6,459 bases of DNA. It comes from Clostridiaceae bacterium. GTDB taxonomy: Bacteria; Bacillota; Clostridia; Lutisporales; Lutisporaceae. Shown here in pieces: positions 1 to 6,296 of the stretch. The notes under the pieces were generated by a model. It was given only the letters and a program-made list of their open reading frames with translations. It was not told where the DNA came from and did not search any database. The translations under genes and the position numbers were made by a program. Location of the stretch: positions 1-6,459 of the forward strand of contig DPSW01000021.1 in the NCBI GenBank assembly GCA_003527145.1, written 5' to 3'. How positions within the stretch are numbered: position 1 is the first letter of the stretch; the number at the start of each line of letters is the position of its first letter.

Positions 1-2
1 GA

Positions 3-218
3 ACTAAACGTAATGGAGAAGCCATGAATCAAATCCTGCTTAAATACTACCAAGAAAACCTCAAAGGAAAGAAGGCAAAGGTTGCTTTAGTTGCTATTAT
101 GCATAAGCTTATCAAATACCTATTTGCGGTTTTGAGAGACCAGCAGGAGTACCAAATGAGAGACCCTAAACTACACCAGAAAATGTTCTTAGAGAACATC
201 AACAAGCAAGTAGCTTAG
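3..218 (+). CDS. IS110-family transposase, C-terminal fragment (cut by window edge)
   Basis: This is the last 71 codons of a transposase whose start lies outside the window. The frame is open from base 3, before the first ATG at 24, so the ATG at 24 is an internal methionine rather than a start. The stretch GKKAKVALVAIMHKLIKYLF matches the conserved C-terminal signature of IS110/IS1111 transposases (family pattern G-K-x-K-K-V-A-L-V-A-x-M-x-K-L), in the Transposase_20 domain region. IS110 enzymes are DEDD/serine recombinases that, in studied members, are guided by a bridge RNA encoded in a non-coding end of the element. The gene ends in TAG and converges on the shell gene, with 116 bp between the two stops. 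The outer end of the element cannot be placed because IS110 elements usually lack clear terminal inverted repeats. The family call is by recognised motif only; the catalytic N-terminal part is not visible. Confidence 0.82.
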   Translation, partial: TKRNGEAMNQILLKYYQENLKGKKAKVALVAIMHKLIKYLFAVLRDQQEYQMRDPKLHQKMFLENINKQVA

Positions 219-243
219 CCGACTTCCTATCCATCCCCTTCTT

Positions 244-275
244 ATCATTGTTCGTGTTTTTCAATGATCTTTTTG
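244..275 (+). terminator. Weak hairpin terminator after the transposase
   Basis: A perfect 7-bp stem (ATCATTG at 244-250, CAATGAT at 262-268) closes an 11-base loop and is followed by CTTTTTG. This fits a weak Rho-independent terminator for plus-strand transcription leaving the transposase. Read on the minus strand, the stem is not followed by a T run, so it would not serve the shell gene. The stem is AT-rich and the T run short, so efficiency is doubtful. It could instead be part of the insertion sequence end. Confidence 0.4.
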
Positions 276-334
276 TCATGCCTAGAAATAAAACAAAAGT
301 TTTTAAAAATAATTGTTGACTTTAATTAGCTGGT

Positions 335-619
335 CTATATCATATCTATCAGAGAAATGAATTTTATTACATCCTCATGAGGCCTTGGCAATACATTGAA
401 GGCTATCAATTCACCTATATTGCCGATGGAGTTCTTCCCTGCCTCCACTGCTGATTTTACCGCAGCCACATCGCCTTCTACCATGGCAATGACAAAGCCT
501 GAGCCTACAACATAAAACTTTGATATGTTTACATCAGCGGTCTTTACCATGGAATCCGAAGCTTGTATGGCTGCTGTCATTCCCCTTGTTTCTATCATGC
601 CAAGGGCTTCTCTCCCCAT
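335..619 (-). CDS. BMC-H bacterial microcompartment shell protein
   Basis: A 94-residue single BMC-domain protein of the PduA/EutM class, which forms hexagonal tiles of a proteinaceous microcompartment shell. The N-terminus (ALGMIETRGMTAAIQASDSM) is the classical BMC start. Lys26 matches the conserved hexamer-edge lysine, the pore loop reads Gly39-Ser40-Gly41 as in PduA, and the LPRPHEDV motif holds Arg79, an edge-contact residue. Length is normal for one domain, so it is neither a tandem (BMC-T) nor a pentamer (BMC-P) protein. The start has a good site (CTGGAGGG) about 7 bases upstream. It lies 19 bp after the UbiD gene, so it is very likely cotranscribed with the enzymes. It is the only shell gene in view; a closed shell also needs a BMC-P vertex protein, which must be elsewhere. 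The gene ends in TAG. The identity is secure; the cargo is inferred from neighbours. Confidence 0.96.
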   Translation of the reverse strand: MGREALGMIETRGMTAAIQASDSMVKTADVNISKFYVVGSGFVIAMVEGDVAAVKSAVEAGKNSIGNIGELIAFNVLPRPHEDVIKFISLIDMI

Positions 620-638
620 TTATATCCCTCCAGAAATA

Positions 639-1973
639 TTACCGGAAGTAATCCGAAATATTTATTCTTTCCCAGCCGGGTATGCTTGTTCTCTCAAATT
701 TGCCTTCCAGCCCTCCGAAAGGCGCTGTGGCATCAATGCCCATTTTGGCTGTGACGCCTCTAAGCTCATGGGTCGGTTCCAATCCCGAGCCTCTTGCTCC
801 CGGAATAATGATCACATCTTTGTCTGCCTGAACCCTGGTCGCAATAGCCCACTCTACATCAGCAGGATCAAAAATATCCACATCCTCATCGACTACAACC
901 ACATGCTTTACATCCTTATTGCTTGCCAGGGCAGCAATGATAGCGCTTTTGCCATCTCCCTCAGAGGTCTTGCGTATCGAGACTATCGCATGAAACCTGC
1001 ATCCTCCGATCGTCGGCAAATGGACAGCTTTAACTGTGGGTATGATGTTCTTTACCTGTTGATAAAGATGCATTTCTCTCATCAGCCCATTTGGCAGAAC
1101 ATGCTCTGAGCTCGAAGGAAAATTTATTTGAAATATAGGGTTGCTGCGGTGGCATACAGCCGTTATTTCCATAATAGGCTGGGGTGTCCCGCCGCCGTAG
1201 TACCCTGCCATTTCACCAAAGGGCCCTTCCTTTTCACGGATCTTGGGCGGCATAAACCCTTCGATCACGATCTCCGCATATGCGGGCACCAGCAAATCTG
1301 CTGTTTCACACTTTACAAGCTTCAGCGGCTCTCCTCTCAAGGCGCTGTCGACCTCATATTTGTCCAGTCCATATATCTGAGAGTTGACCTGAGATGAAAC
1401 CATAAATATCGGATCATAGCCGAGTATGACCGCAATTTCCATAGGCTCATCTTCTTTTTCCATATCAAAGTATTGGTCCAGAAGCATAGGAGACTCTATG
1501 AGCACGCTCATCCGGTTTCCTCCCAAAACTTGCAGCCTTCTCACTGAGGTATGGCTTTTGCCGGTTTTTCTATCCTTTACTACAACTATGCCTGCTGTAA
1601 TAAAAGGATTGGAATCCTTTTCATGAAAGGTAGGGACCGGAAACAGTCTTTTAATGTCTATGTTCCTTCTGATTATGTTTTCTTTTACAGGCCCGCTGCT
1701 GACAACCTCATAGGGCATCGGATTTGCAACAGCCTCCATCAGAGAAAAAACAATCCCTTCATTGCTTGTATTCAGCAATTCTGCATACCTGGATCTTTCG
1801 CCGCAGATACCCGCCACTGCGGTTATATCGCAGCCCTTGATTTTTTTAAACAATACGGGTTTGATGCCGTTCAGCTTCTTTATCACTGCACCTAATTCAA
1901 ATTTTGGGTCTACTTCCTTCTCGCATATCATGAGCTGTTTTTTTTCTTCTAATATTTTCAGGTAATCCCTCAT
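639..1973 (-). CDS. UbiD-family prenyl-FMN-dependent decarboxylase
   Basis: UbiD enzymes reversibly decarboxylate aromatic, heteroaromatic or unsaturated acids using prenylated FMN, Mn2+ and K+. From the ATG at 1973 the protein has 444 residues, normal for bacterial and archaeal members. The cofactor-binding segment is visible (Asn122 in SNPFITAGIV, Arg146 in RRLQVLG), as is the catalytic block EGPFGEMAGYYGG, whose Glu249 and Glu254 correspond to the paired glutamates of the fungal Fdc1 active site. No motif is broken. The family N-terminus (MRDYLKILEE) supports this start, with a weak AGG 6 bases upstream. A GTG at 1988, just after the ubiX stop and preceded by GGTGA, and ATGs at 2012 and 2039 that overlap ubiX are alternatives. 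Adjacent ubiX supplies the cofactor. In this context the likely substrate is 4-amino-5-imidazolecarboxylate (inference); other heteroaromatic acids remain possible. Ubiquinone synthesis is unlikely given the neighbours. Confidence 0.94.
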   Translation of the reverse strand: MRDYLKILEEKKQLMICEKEVDPKFELGAVIKKLNGIKPVLFKKIKGCDITAVAGICGERSRYAELLNTSNEGIVFSLMEAVANPMPYEVVSSGPVKENIIRRNIDIKRLFPVPTFHEKDSNPFITAGIVVVKDRKTGKSHTSVRRLQVLGGNRMSVLIESPMLLDQYFDMEKEDEPMEIAVILGYDPIFMVSSQVNSQIYGLDKYEVDSALRGEPLKLVKCETADLLVPAYAEIVIEGFMPPKIREKEGPFGEMAGYYGGGTPQPIMEITAVCHRSNPIFQINFPSSSEHVLPNGLMREMHLYQQVKNIIPTVKAVHLPTIGGCRFHAIVSIRKTSEGDGKSAIIAALASNKDVKHVVVVDEDVDIFDPADVEWAIATRVQADKDVIIIPGARGSGLEPTHELRGVTAKMGIDATAPFGGLEGKFERTSIPGWERINISDYFR

Positions 1974-1989
1974 CGACTGCCTAATCACG

Positions 1990-2565
1990 CTATCTCTCAC
2001 CAACCTTCCCATTCTCCCCCCATCTCTCGCTGAGATCATGATCTATATCAAAGGCATCCAGAATCTTTCCCGTCATTATGGCTACCATATCTGAAATGCT
2101 TTGAGGGTGAGTGTAAAATCCAGGTGCAGCCGGCATGATGACTGCACCTGCCCTGGATAATTCAAGCATATTTTTCAGATGGATGGTGCTCAGCGGAGTT
2201 TCCCGCGGCACCACCACCAGCTTCCGCCTCTCCTTCAAAACCACATCGGCACTGCGGCTGAGCAAATTGTCGGAATATCCATTAGCTACGGAAGCCAATG
2301 TCTTCATCGAGCATGGTATGATCACCATGCCTCCAGTTTTAAATGTACCGCTGGCAATGGGAGCATATAGATCATCATAGGAGTAAATCTCTTTGGCAAA
2401 CTCCATTAAATCATTCTAATCCAGTCCGCATTCATATTTGACCACATCTTCTCCCATCTTCGTCATCACCAGATGTATCTCTATTCCAAGGAGCTTTAAG
2501 GTCTGCAAGAGCCCCAGCGCATAGATTGCACCGCTGCCTCCGCTGATGCCTATAATAAGCCTCAT
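1990..2565 (-). pseudogene. ubiX: UbiX flavin prenyltransferase, interrupted by one in-frame TAG
   Basis: UbiX joins a dimethylallyl group to FMN to make the prenyl-FMN cofactor of UbiD. From the ATG at 2565 the frame runs 191 codons, the usual UbiX length, but codon 50 (2416-2418 on the plus strand) is TAG. The first part starts MRLIIGISGGSGAIYALGLL, the family's FMN-binding N-terminus with Ser11, and includes Glu45. The second part carries PCSMKT, Lys111, the RET motif (Arg121, Glu122) and Tyr151 in GFYTHPQS. The 10- and 30-residue spacings of these last residues match Pseudomonas UbiX (Lys129, Arg139, Tyr169). There is no frameshift or other damage. A shorter frame starts at the ATG at 2406, 9 bases after the TAG, giving 138 residues without the N-terminal FMN-binding strand. 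Options are a sequencing error, a recent nonsense mutation, amber suppression or translation as two pieces. The gene lies 19 bp after the cysteine hydrolase and ends 16 bp before the chosen UbiD start. Confidence 0.85.
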
Positions 2566-2570
2566 TTAAA

Positions 2571-2578
2571 TTCCTCCA
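2571..2578 (-). promoter_or_regulatory. Ribosome-binding site that fixes the ubiX start at 2565
   Basis: On the minus strand the sequence TGGAGGAA lies about 5 bases ahead of the ATG at 2565. It is a near-ideal site and shows that ubiX begins there, upstream of the in-frame TAG, rather than at the internal ATG at 2406, which has only weak purine-rich sequence ahead of it. Confidence 0.8.
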
Positions 2579-2584
2579 AACATA

Positions 2585-3199
2585 TCAGGAGCAGCAGCGG
2601 CCCTTTTCTTTATTATTGGGCTGCCCCGCGTCCTTCCATGGATCTTCCCCTTCTTCCCATGCCTTGATATATTCATCGACAGTCATCACCTTGGCAAAGA
2701 TGGCCATGTCTCTAAGCCCGGCTCTGTGCATTTCTTCGTCCTTTGATGCGCAGCAGTCCGATATGGCAATCACCTTGTACGCCCTATAGGAAGCATCCGA
2801 AGCAGTACTTCTTACGCAAACATTGGTCCATACCCCTGTTACTACAACCGTATCTATATTCTCTTCCCTGAGATATAGATCCAAATCCGTATACATAAAC
2901 CCGCTGTGCCTTCTCTTGGGAATTACATATTCATCTCCAACCGGCTTAAGCTCATCGATTATCCGGGAGCCCCAGGTTCCGGCGACGGCATGGACAGGCC
3001 TTACTCTAAAATCCGCATCATGCTTCCTGTGAGCCTCCTGGATATGGACGATATGGATATCTTCCGGCCTTGTTCTTCCATAATCCATCAACTTGCGCAA
3101 TGCGGGGACAATCTTTTCTCCATCGGGACATCTTAAGGCTGCATTTTCCCCAATAAAGTCATTCAACATATCGATGACAAGAATGCAATGCTTTCCCAT
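2585..3199 (-). CDS. Cysteine hydrolase, isochorismatase-like (N-carbamoylsarcosine amidase type)
   Basis: A 204-residue protein of the isochorismatase-like hydrolase fold, which contains amidases acting on carbamoyl, ureido and nicotinamide groups. The expected triad is present: Asp10 in VIDMLNDF, Lys95 in VIPKRRHSGF, and the nucleophile Cys128 in TGVWTNVCVRST. A cysteine nucleophile points to amide or ureido hydrolysis, not true isochorismatase activity. The start has a strong AGGAGGG site. The last 20 or so residues form a polar tail (GQPNNKEKGRCCS) beyond the usual core, ending in two adjacent cysteines. The neighbours suggest it removes the carbamoyl group of 4-ureido-5-imidazolecarboxylate, giving the amino acid substrate of UbiD plus CO2 and ammonia; this is inference. 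N-carbamoyl amino acid hydrolysis after hydantoin or pyrimidine opening is the main alternative. It is followed by ubiX after 19 bp and preceded by the dyad element. Confidence 0.9.
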   Translation of the reverse strand: MGKHCILVIDMLNDFIGENAALRCPDGEKIVPALRKLMDYGRTRPEDIHIVHIQEAHRKHDADFRVRPVHAVAGTWGSRIIDELKPVGDEYVIPKRRHSGFMYTDLDLYLREENIDTVVVTGVWTNVCVRSTASDASYRAYKVIAISDCCASKDEEMHRAGLRDMAIFAKVMTVDEYIKAWEEGEDPWKDAGQPNNKEKGRCCS

Positions 3200-3242
3200 A
3201 AAAGCCCTCCTCTATTTATATTTATTTAAACAACTCATTTCA

Positions 3243-3498
3243 GCAGTTTGTTATCCTGTTGTCCTGACTGATAACGATTGCAGAGCTCCGGAGCTAAGAC
3301 TTTGTAAGCTTGTATAGGGCTGCGTCAAAACTCGCATGCAGCGTCTATCATTACTGTTAAGACTCAAGTAAGTTATGAGATTTTCTAACTAACAGCATAT
3401 AGGCTCAAACAGTTGACGCAGCTTTTCCTATACATCGCTAACAAACTCTAAGTCCCTTCACAACGCACTCTTATATCAGTCAGACAACAAGCTACTGC
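3243..3498. repeat. 256-bp imperfect inverted-repeat element (MITE-like or structured RNA)
   Basis: This fills the 306-bp gene-free gap between the amidohydrolase and cysteine hydrolase genes. Arms at 3243-3328 and 3413-3498, each 86 bases, are imperfect reverse complements. Exact matching blocks are GCAGT/ACTGC at the tips (3243-3247, 3494-3498), TTGTCCTGACTGATA/TATCAGTCAGACAA with one extra base (3259-3273, 3474-3487), TGTATAGG/CCTATACA (3311-3318, 3427-3434) and GCTGCGTCAA/TTGACGCAGC (3319-3328, 3413-3422). The 84-base centre contains a further nested stem (CTAT and CTGTTA at 3345-3359 against TAACAG and ATAG at 3390-3402). There is no meaningful ORF. The shape fits a miniature inverted-repeat transposable element, but no target-site duplication is obvious. 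As RNA it would fold into a long hairpin and could attenuate or protect the transcript. The right tip ends 7 bases from the amidohydrolase stop. Confidence 0.7.
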
Positions 3499-3505
3499 AA
3501 TAAAA

Positions 3506-4918
3506 TCAAAATTTAATCTGCCTCGGCAGTTTGCTTATGGTCTGTCTTTTTACGAATCGTCCATAGCCGGGTTTTGCGATTATGCCTTTGCCGTCTTCAT
3601 ATACCAGGCTTCCCCTTACTATGGTTTTAACAGGCTTCCCTTTGAGCGTCATCCCATGAAGGGGAGTATATTTTGCCATTGTATACATCTTTTCTTGCTC
3701 AATAGTCCATTCTTTGTCCAGGTCGATTATGGTGAAATCCGCATCGGAGCCTATCTCCATAGATCCCTTTTTAGGGTATAAGCCATAATGTATTGCCGGA
3801 TTCTTGCATAGTATTTCAACCATTCTGCTCAGGCTTATTTTCCCTTTGTTATAGCCCTCACTCACTATCACGGGAACCATTGTTTCAACTCCCGGTATTC
3901 CCGGGAAGCTGTTCCATATGTTCATGCCCTCTGCACATTTCTCAGTAGAGATCTCATAAGGAGCATGGTCTGTGGCTATGAAATCAACACTTCCGTCTGC
4001 CACACCCTCCCAGAGCATTTCATTATCCTTTACAGTCCTCAAAGGTGGGGCTATCTTGGCAAAGCTTTCATATTTTGACATGGCATCCTGATAGTTGATG
4101 GTCAAATAATGAGGACAGGTCTCGGAAGTGACATCCAAGCCTCTCATCTTTGCATTTTTAACCAAAACGGCACCAATGCCCGTGCTCATATGAACGATAT
4201 GCAGTCTTGCTCCCGTGAACTCTGCAAGGCTTATTCCCAGCTCAATGGCAACCTTTTCTGCCAGCTCAAGCCTTGCTTCGGCCCATGCAGGCCCATCCAG
4301 CCTGCCTTCATTTTTTAGCTTTTGGACATAGAAATCGCACATCGCATAGTTTTCTGCATGTATACCTATGGGCAAACCTGTAGCTGCAACAGATTTAAAG
4401 GCTTCCAGCATTTCAGGGTCAGTAACTCTGGGATAAGTAGGCACAGAAGGCGTCATATATACCTTAAAAGCGCAAACTCCATAATCAGACTGCTCCTTGA
4501 CATTATGAAGCCAATTATTTCTTACGTCCTCTCCGGTGACTCCTCCCCACATGCCATAATCAACTATGGCTTTATCTGCAATCTGGCTCAGCTTATACTC
4601 CAGATTATCTACGCTTCTCACCGAAGGCACGCTGCAGCATGGCATGTCTATTATGGTGGTAACGCCTCCGCTGGCAGCAGCGGAAGTTCCCGTCAAAAAA
4701 TTCTCCCTGTGGGTGAATCCCGGATCGTTGATATGTGTATGAGAATCTATACATCCGGGGATCACCAGCTTCTCACAGGCATCTATTATTTCCTTCGCCT
4801 GGATTTGTGCCTGTTCCATGAATCCTACTATAATTCCCTTATCCACCAGGATATCGACCTTCACTGTTGTGTCACCCTTTGGTATCATTGCGTTCTTGAT
4901 CAATAAGTCAATAGACAT
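3506..4918 (-). CDS. Cyclic amidohydrolase (allantoinase/dihydropyrimidinase family), possible xanthine amidohydrolase
   Basis: A 470-residue metal-dependent amidohydrolase with a TIM-barrel core that opens cyclic amide or ureide rings. Metal ligands are all in place: His60 and His62 in DSHTHINDPG, the lysine expected to be carboxylated (Lys152 in CAFKVYM), His187 in GIHAEN, His243 in IVHMSTG and Asp317 in ATDHAP. ETCPHYLT at 266-273 and GIPGVETM are further hallmarks of the allantoinase/dihydropyrimidinase branch, and HINDPGFTHRE resembles allantoinase most. Length is normal. The start is set by AAGGAGGT 6 bases upstream. It follows the formiminotransferase gene after 77 bp and ends in TGA just before the dyad element. 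In this cluster, opening of the xanthine pyrimidine ring to 4-ureido-5-imidazolecarboxylate fits best; allantoin, hydantoin or dihydropyrimidine are alternatives. The family is certain; the substrate is inference. Confidence 0.93.
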   Translation of the reverse strand: MSIDLLIKNAMIPKGDTTVKVDILVDKGIIVGFMEQAQIQAKEIIDACEKLVIPGCIDSHTHINDPGFTHRENFLTGTSAAASGGVTTIIDMPCCSVPSVRSVDNLEYKLSQIADKAIVDYGMWGGVTGEDVRNNWLHNVKEQSDYGVCAFKVYMTPSVPTYPRVTDPEMLEAFKSVAATGLPIGIHAENYAMCDFYVQKLKNEGRLDGPAWAEARLELAEKVAIELGISLAEFTGARLHIVHMSTGIGAVLVKNAKMRGLDVTSETCPHYLTINYQDAMSKYESFAKIAPPLRTVKDNEMLWEGVADGSVDFIATDHAPYEISTEKCAEGMNIWNSFPGIPGVETMVPVIVSEGYNKGKISLSRMVEILCKNPAIHYGLYPKKGSMEIGSDADFTIIDLDKEWTIEQEKMYTMAKYTPLHGMTLKGKPVKTIVRGSLVYEDGKGIIAKPGYGRFVKRQTISKLPRQIKF

Positions 4919-4995
4919 TTTCTTACCTCCTTTATTTTTGTGAAAGATTCCGTACCAACCTGTGCTCTCCGTCCTCTCTTTTGTCCCATTTTTTT

Positions 4996-5901
4996 CTAAA
5001 TCAAATCCAGAAGATGATTTTCCAATATCTGATTCCTATTAAAATTCTCCAGTCCTATGTAAAATTCCAAGGAATTTATCAGAGATTCAACGGGCACTAC
5101 TCCCACCAGCTCACTGCCGATCACATTGATGCCATACCTTGACGCTTCAAGCTTCACAACCTCATAGGTGCGATACAGCGGTGTATTGACATAATCAAAC
5201 ATATTCATAGATACACAAACCTTGTCTCGTTCCTCAAACTTTAAACCTACCGATCTGACAGTAGTAAATCCACCGCTCGGTCCTCTTACAATTCGGGCTA
5301 TCTTCCTGGCGATTTCTAAATTTGAAGTATCTAAAATCACGTTAAAAGCCACCAAAGGATTTGTCCCCGCACTTACAATGGTCGCTCCGGCAGTTGGGTG
5401 CAATGCGGCAGGCCCGATATCAGGCTTTCTTTCATCTGTATGTGCAATTTCTTTAAGACCTTCATACTGGCCCTTTCTGATGAAGTCCAAATTTTTTCTC
5501 TCAATTTTTCTCGCATTTTCTCCGGTAAAATAAACAGGCACCTTAAACCTTTCATATACTTCTCTTCCTATTTCCTCCGCCAGCTCTGCGCATTCTTCCA
5601 AAGTAATATTTTTCAGAGGAAAGATGGGAATGGTATCCTGTGCGCCAATTCTGGGATGAGAGCCCTTTTGCTCCTCCATATTGATGAGTTCAATAGACTT
5701 TCCTGCCATATTGAGCAATGCTTCCTTAAGCGGCTTCGGCTCTCCGATTAAAGTTACGACAGTCCTGTTAAAGTCCGGGTCGGGATGGTAATCCACAAGC
5801 TTTACGCCTTTCACATTTCTAACTTCGTTTAAAATTTTCTCTATTGTTTCCTTGCGCCTTCCTTCGCTGAAATTGGGAACTGCCTGGATATATTGGGCCA
5901 T
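4996..5901 (-). CDS. ftcD: Formiminotransferase, single-domain FtcD (glutamate/glycine formimidoyltransferase)
   Basis: A 301-residue protein that covers only the formiminotransferase part of FTCD; the cyclodeaminase domain of the mammalian fusion is absent. It moves a formimino group from formimino-glutamate or formimino-glycine to tetrahydrofolate. Visible signatures are VPNFSEGR at 8-15, the DYHPDPDFNRTVVT block at 37-50, SHPRIGAQD with His82, which has the same number as the catalytic histidine of the pig enzyme, and RGPSGGFTTVRS. The start has a very strong site (TAGGAGGT) 5 bases ahead. It is the first gene of the leftward run and ends in TAG, 77 bp before the amidohydrolase. No histidine-degradation genes are near, and the ring-opening and decarboxylase genes downstream suggest formiminoglycine from purine breakdown as donor (inference). 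A cyclodeaminase must be encoded elsewhere. Confidence 0.95.
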   Translation of the reverse strand: MAQYIQAVPNFSEGRRKETIEKILNEVRNVKGVKLVDYHPDPDFNRTVVTLIGEPKPLKEALLNMAGKSIELINMEEQKGSHPRIGAQDTIPIFPLKNITLEECAELAEEIGREVYERFKVPVYFTGENARKIERKNLDFIRKGQYEGLKEIAHTDERKPDIGPAALHPTAGATIVSAGTNPLVAFNVILDTSNLEIARKIARIVRGPSGGFTTVRSVGLKFEERDKVCVSMNMFDYVNTPLYRTYEVVKLEASRYGINVIGSELVGVVPVESLINSLEFYIGLENFNRNQILENHLLDLI

Positions 5902-6296
5902 TTTATACCTCCTAACAAAATTGATATTTGAACAGCAAATTATTTTAAATATTCCAAATATTAGTTCAATTTTTTGATGCTCAATACCTTTGGAGTAATT
6001 TTATAAAGAAATATATGATTTTTTTCCCAACCCATCCTTTTAGTTGTTAATATTTCACATGCAGTGATATGCATTTATCCATATATATGCTTGAGTGGGT
6101 CCCAAAATGTACAAGCTTTAAAAAATAACTTTTTTTGTTAAAAAGCAACAAAAATACTTTAAAACAAGCAGCGTTAATTACACTGGAATTATATAAAACA
6201 AACAACTTTAAAATATTTTCAAAATTTCAAAGGATTTATTCTTCTTTTGTCTAATTGAACCTGAAATCGGTATTTCTATGTGAAGGGGAGAATTAT
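5902..6296. other. 395-bp AT-rich divergent intergenic control region
   Basis: This separates the leftward ftcD run from the rightward cyclase-family gene and must hold both promoters. Beyond the leftward promoter candidate, the rightward side has TTGTTA (6135-6140) and TTTAAA (6158-6163) with a 17-base spacer, a weak promoter match that would give a leader of over 100 bases. A short A/T hairpin (CTTTTT...AAAAAG, near 6130-6146) is nearby. No tRNA, ORF or recognisable purine riboswitch core (no GUUUCUACC-like loop) is present. A long spacer between divergent catabolic units often marks a shared regulator binding zone, but no regulator gene is in view. Confidence 0.5.
5942..5969 (-). promoter_or_regulatory. 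Candidate promoter of the leftward run, with a dyad in its spacer
   Basis: On the minus strand TTGAAC (plus coordinates 5964-5969) and TAAAAT (5942-5947) are separated by 16 bases, a fair match to a housekeeping sigma promoter about 40 bases ahead of the ftcD start. The spacer is almost filled by AATATT-CCA-AATATT (5948-5962), a symmetric sequence that could be a repressor site. TTGAAC also occurs inverted at 5928-5933. The region is AT-rich, so chance matches are likely; the call rests on position as much as on sequence. Confidence 0.45.

Noticed and set aside
219..334. Terminator for the leftward run after the shell gene
   Set aside because: On the minus strand there are A/T-rich runs but no GC-containing stem followed by a T run, so no terminator is supported; the transcript may continue or end by another means.
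525..1109. Plus-strand 194-residue open frame opposite UbiD and the shell gene
   Set aside because: It lies antisense to UbiD and BMC-H, both with full family motifs, has no recognisable domain, and is a shadow of their codon use. The other plus-strand frames between 563 and 5751 fail for the same reason.
2416..2418. Pyrrolysine or general amber recoding as the explanation for the ubiX TAG
   Set aside because: Not adopted as the main reading: TAG is also the apparent normal stop of the transposase, shell, ubiX and ftcD genes in this window, and pyrrolysine has no known role in UbiX. It cannot be excluded without tRNA data.
3206..3242. Promoter for the cysteine hydrolase (CTGAAA, 17-base spacer, TATAAA on the minus strand)
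   Set aside because: The boxes are acceptable but the start point would fall on the ribosome-binding site, leaving almost no leader; likely a chance match in AT-rich DNA.
4322..4906. Plus-strand 194-residue open frame opposite the amidohydrolase
   Set aside because: Antisense to the metal-ligand region of a clear amidohydrolase and without a domain or good ribosome-binding site; a shadow frame.
5902..6296. Purine riboswitch upstream of ftcD or the cyclase-family gene
   Set aside because: Given the purine hypothesis I looked for the conserved core loops on both strands and did not find them.
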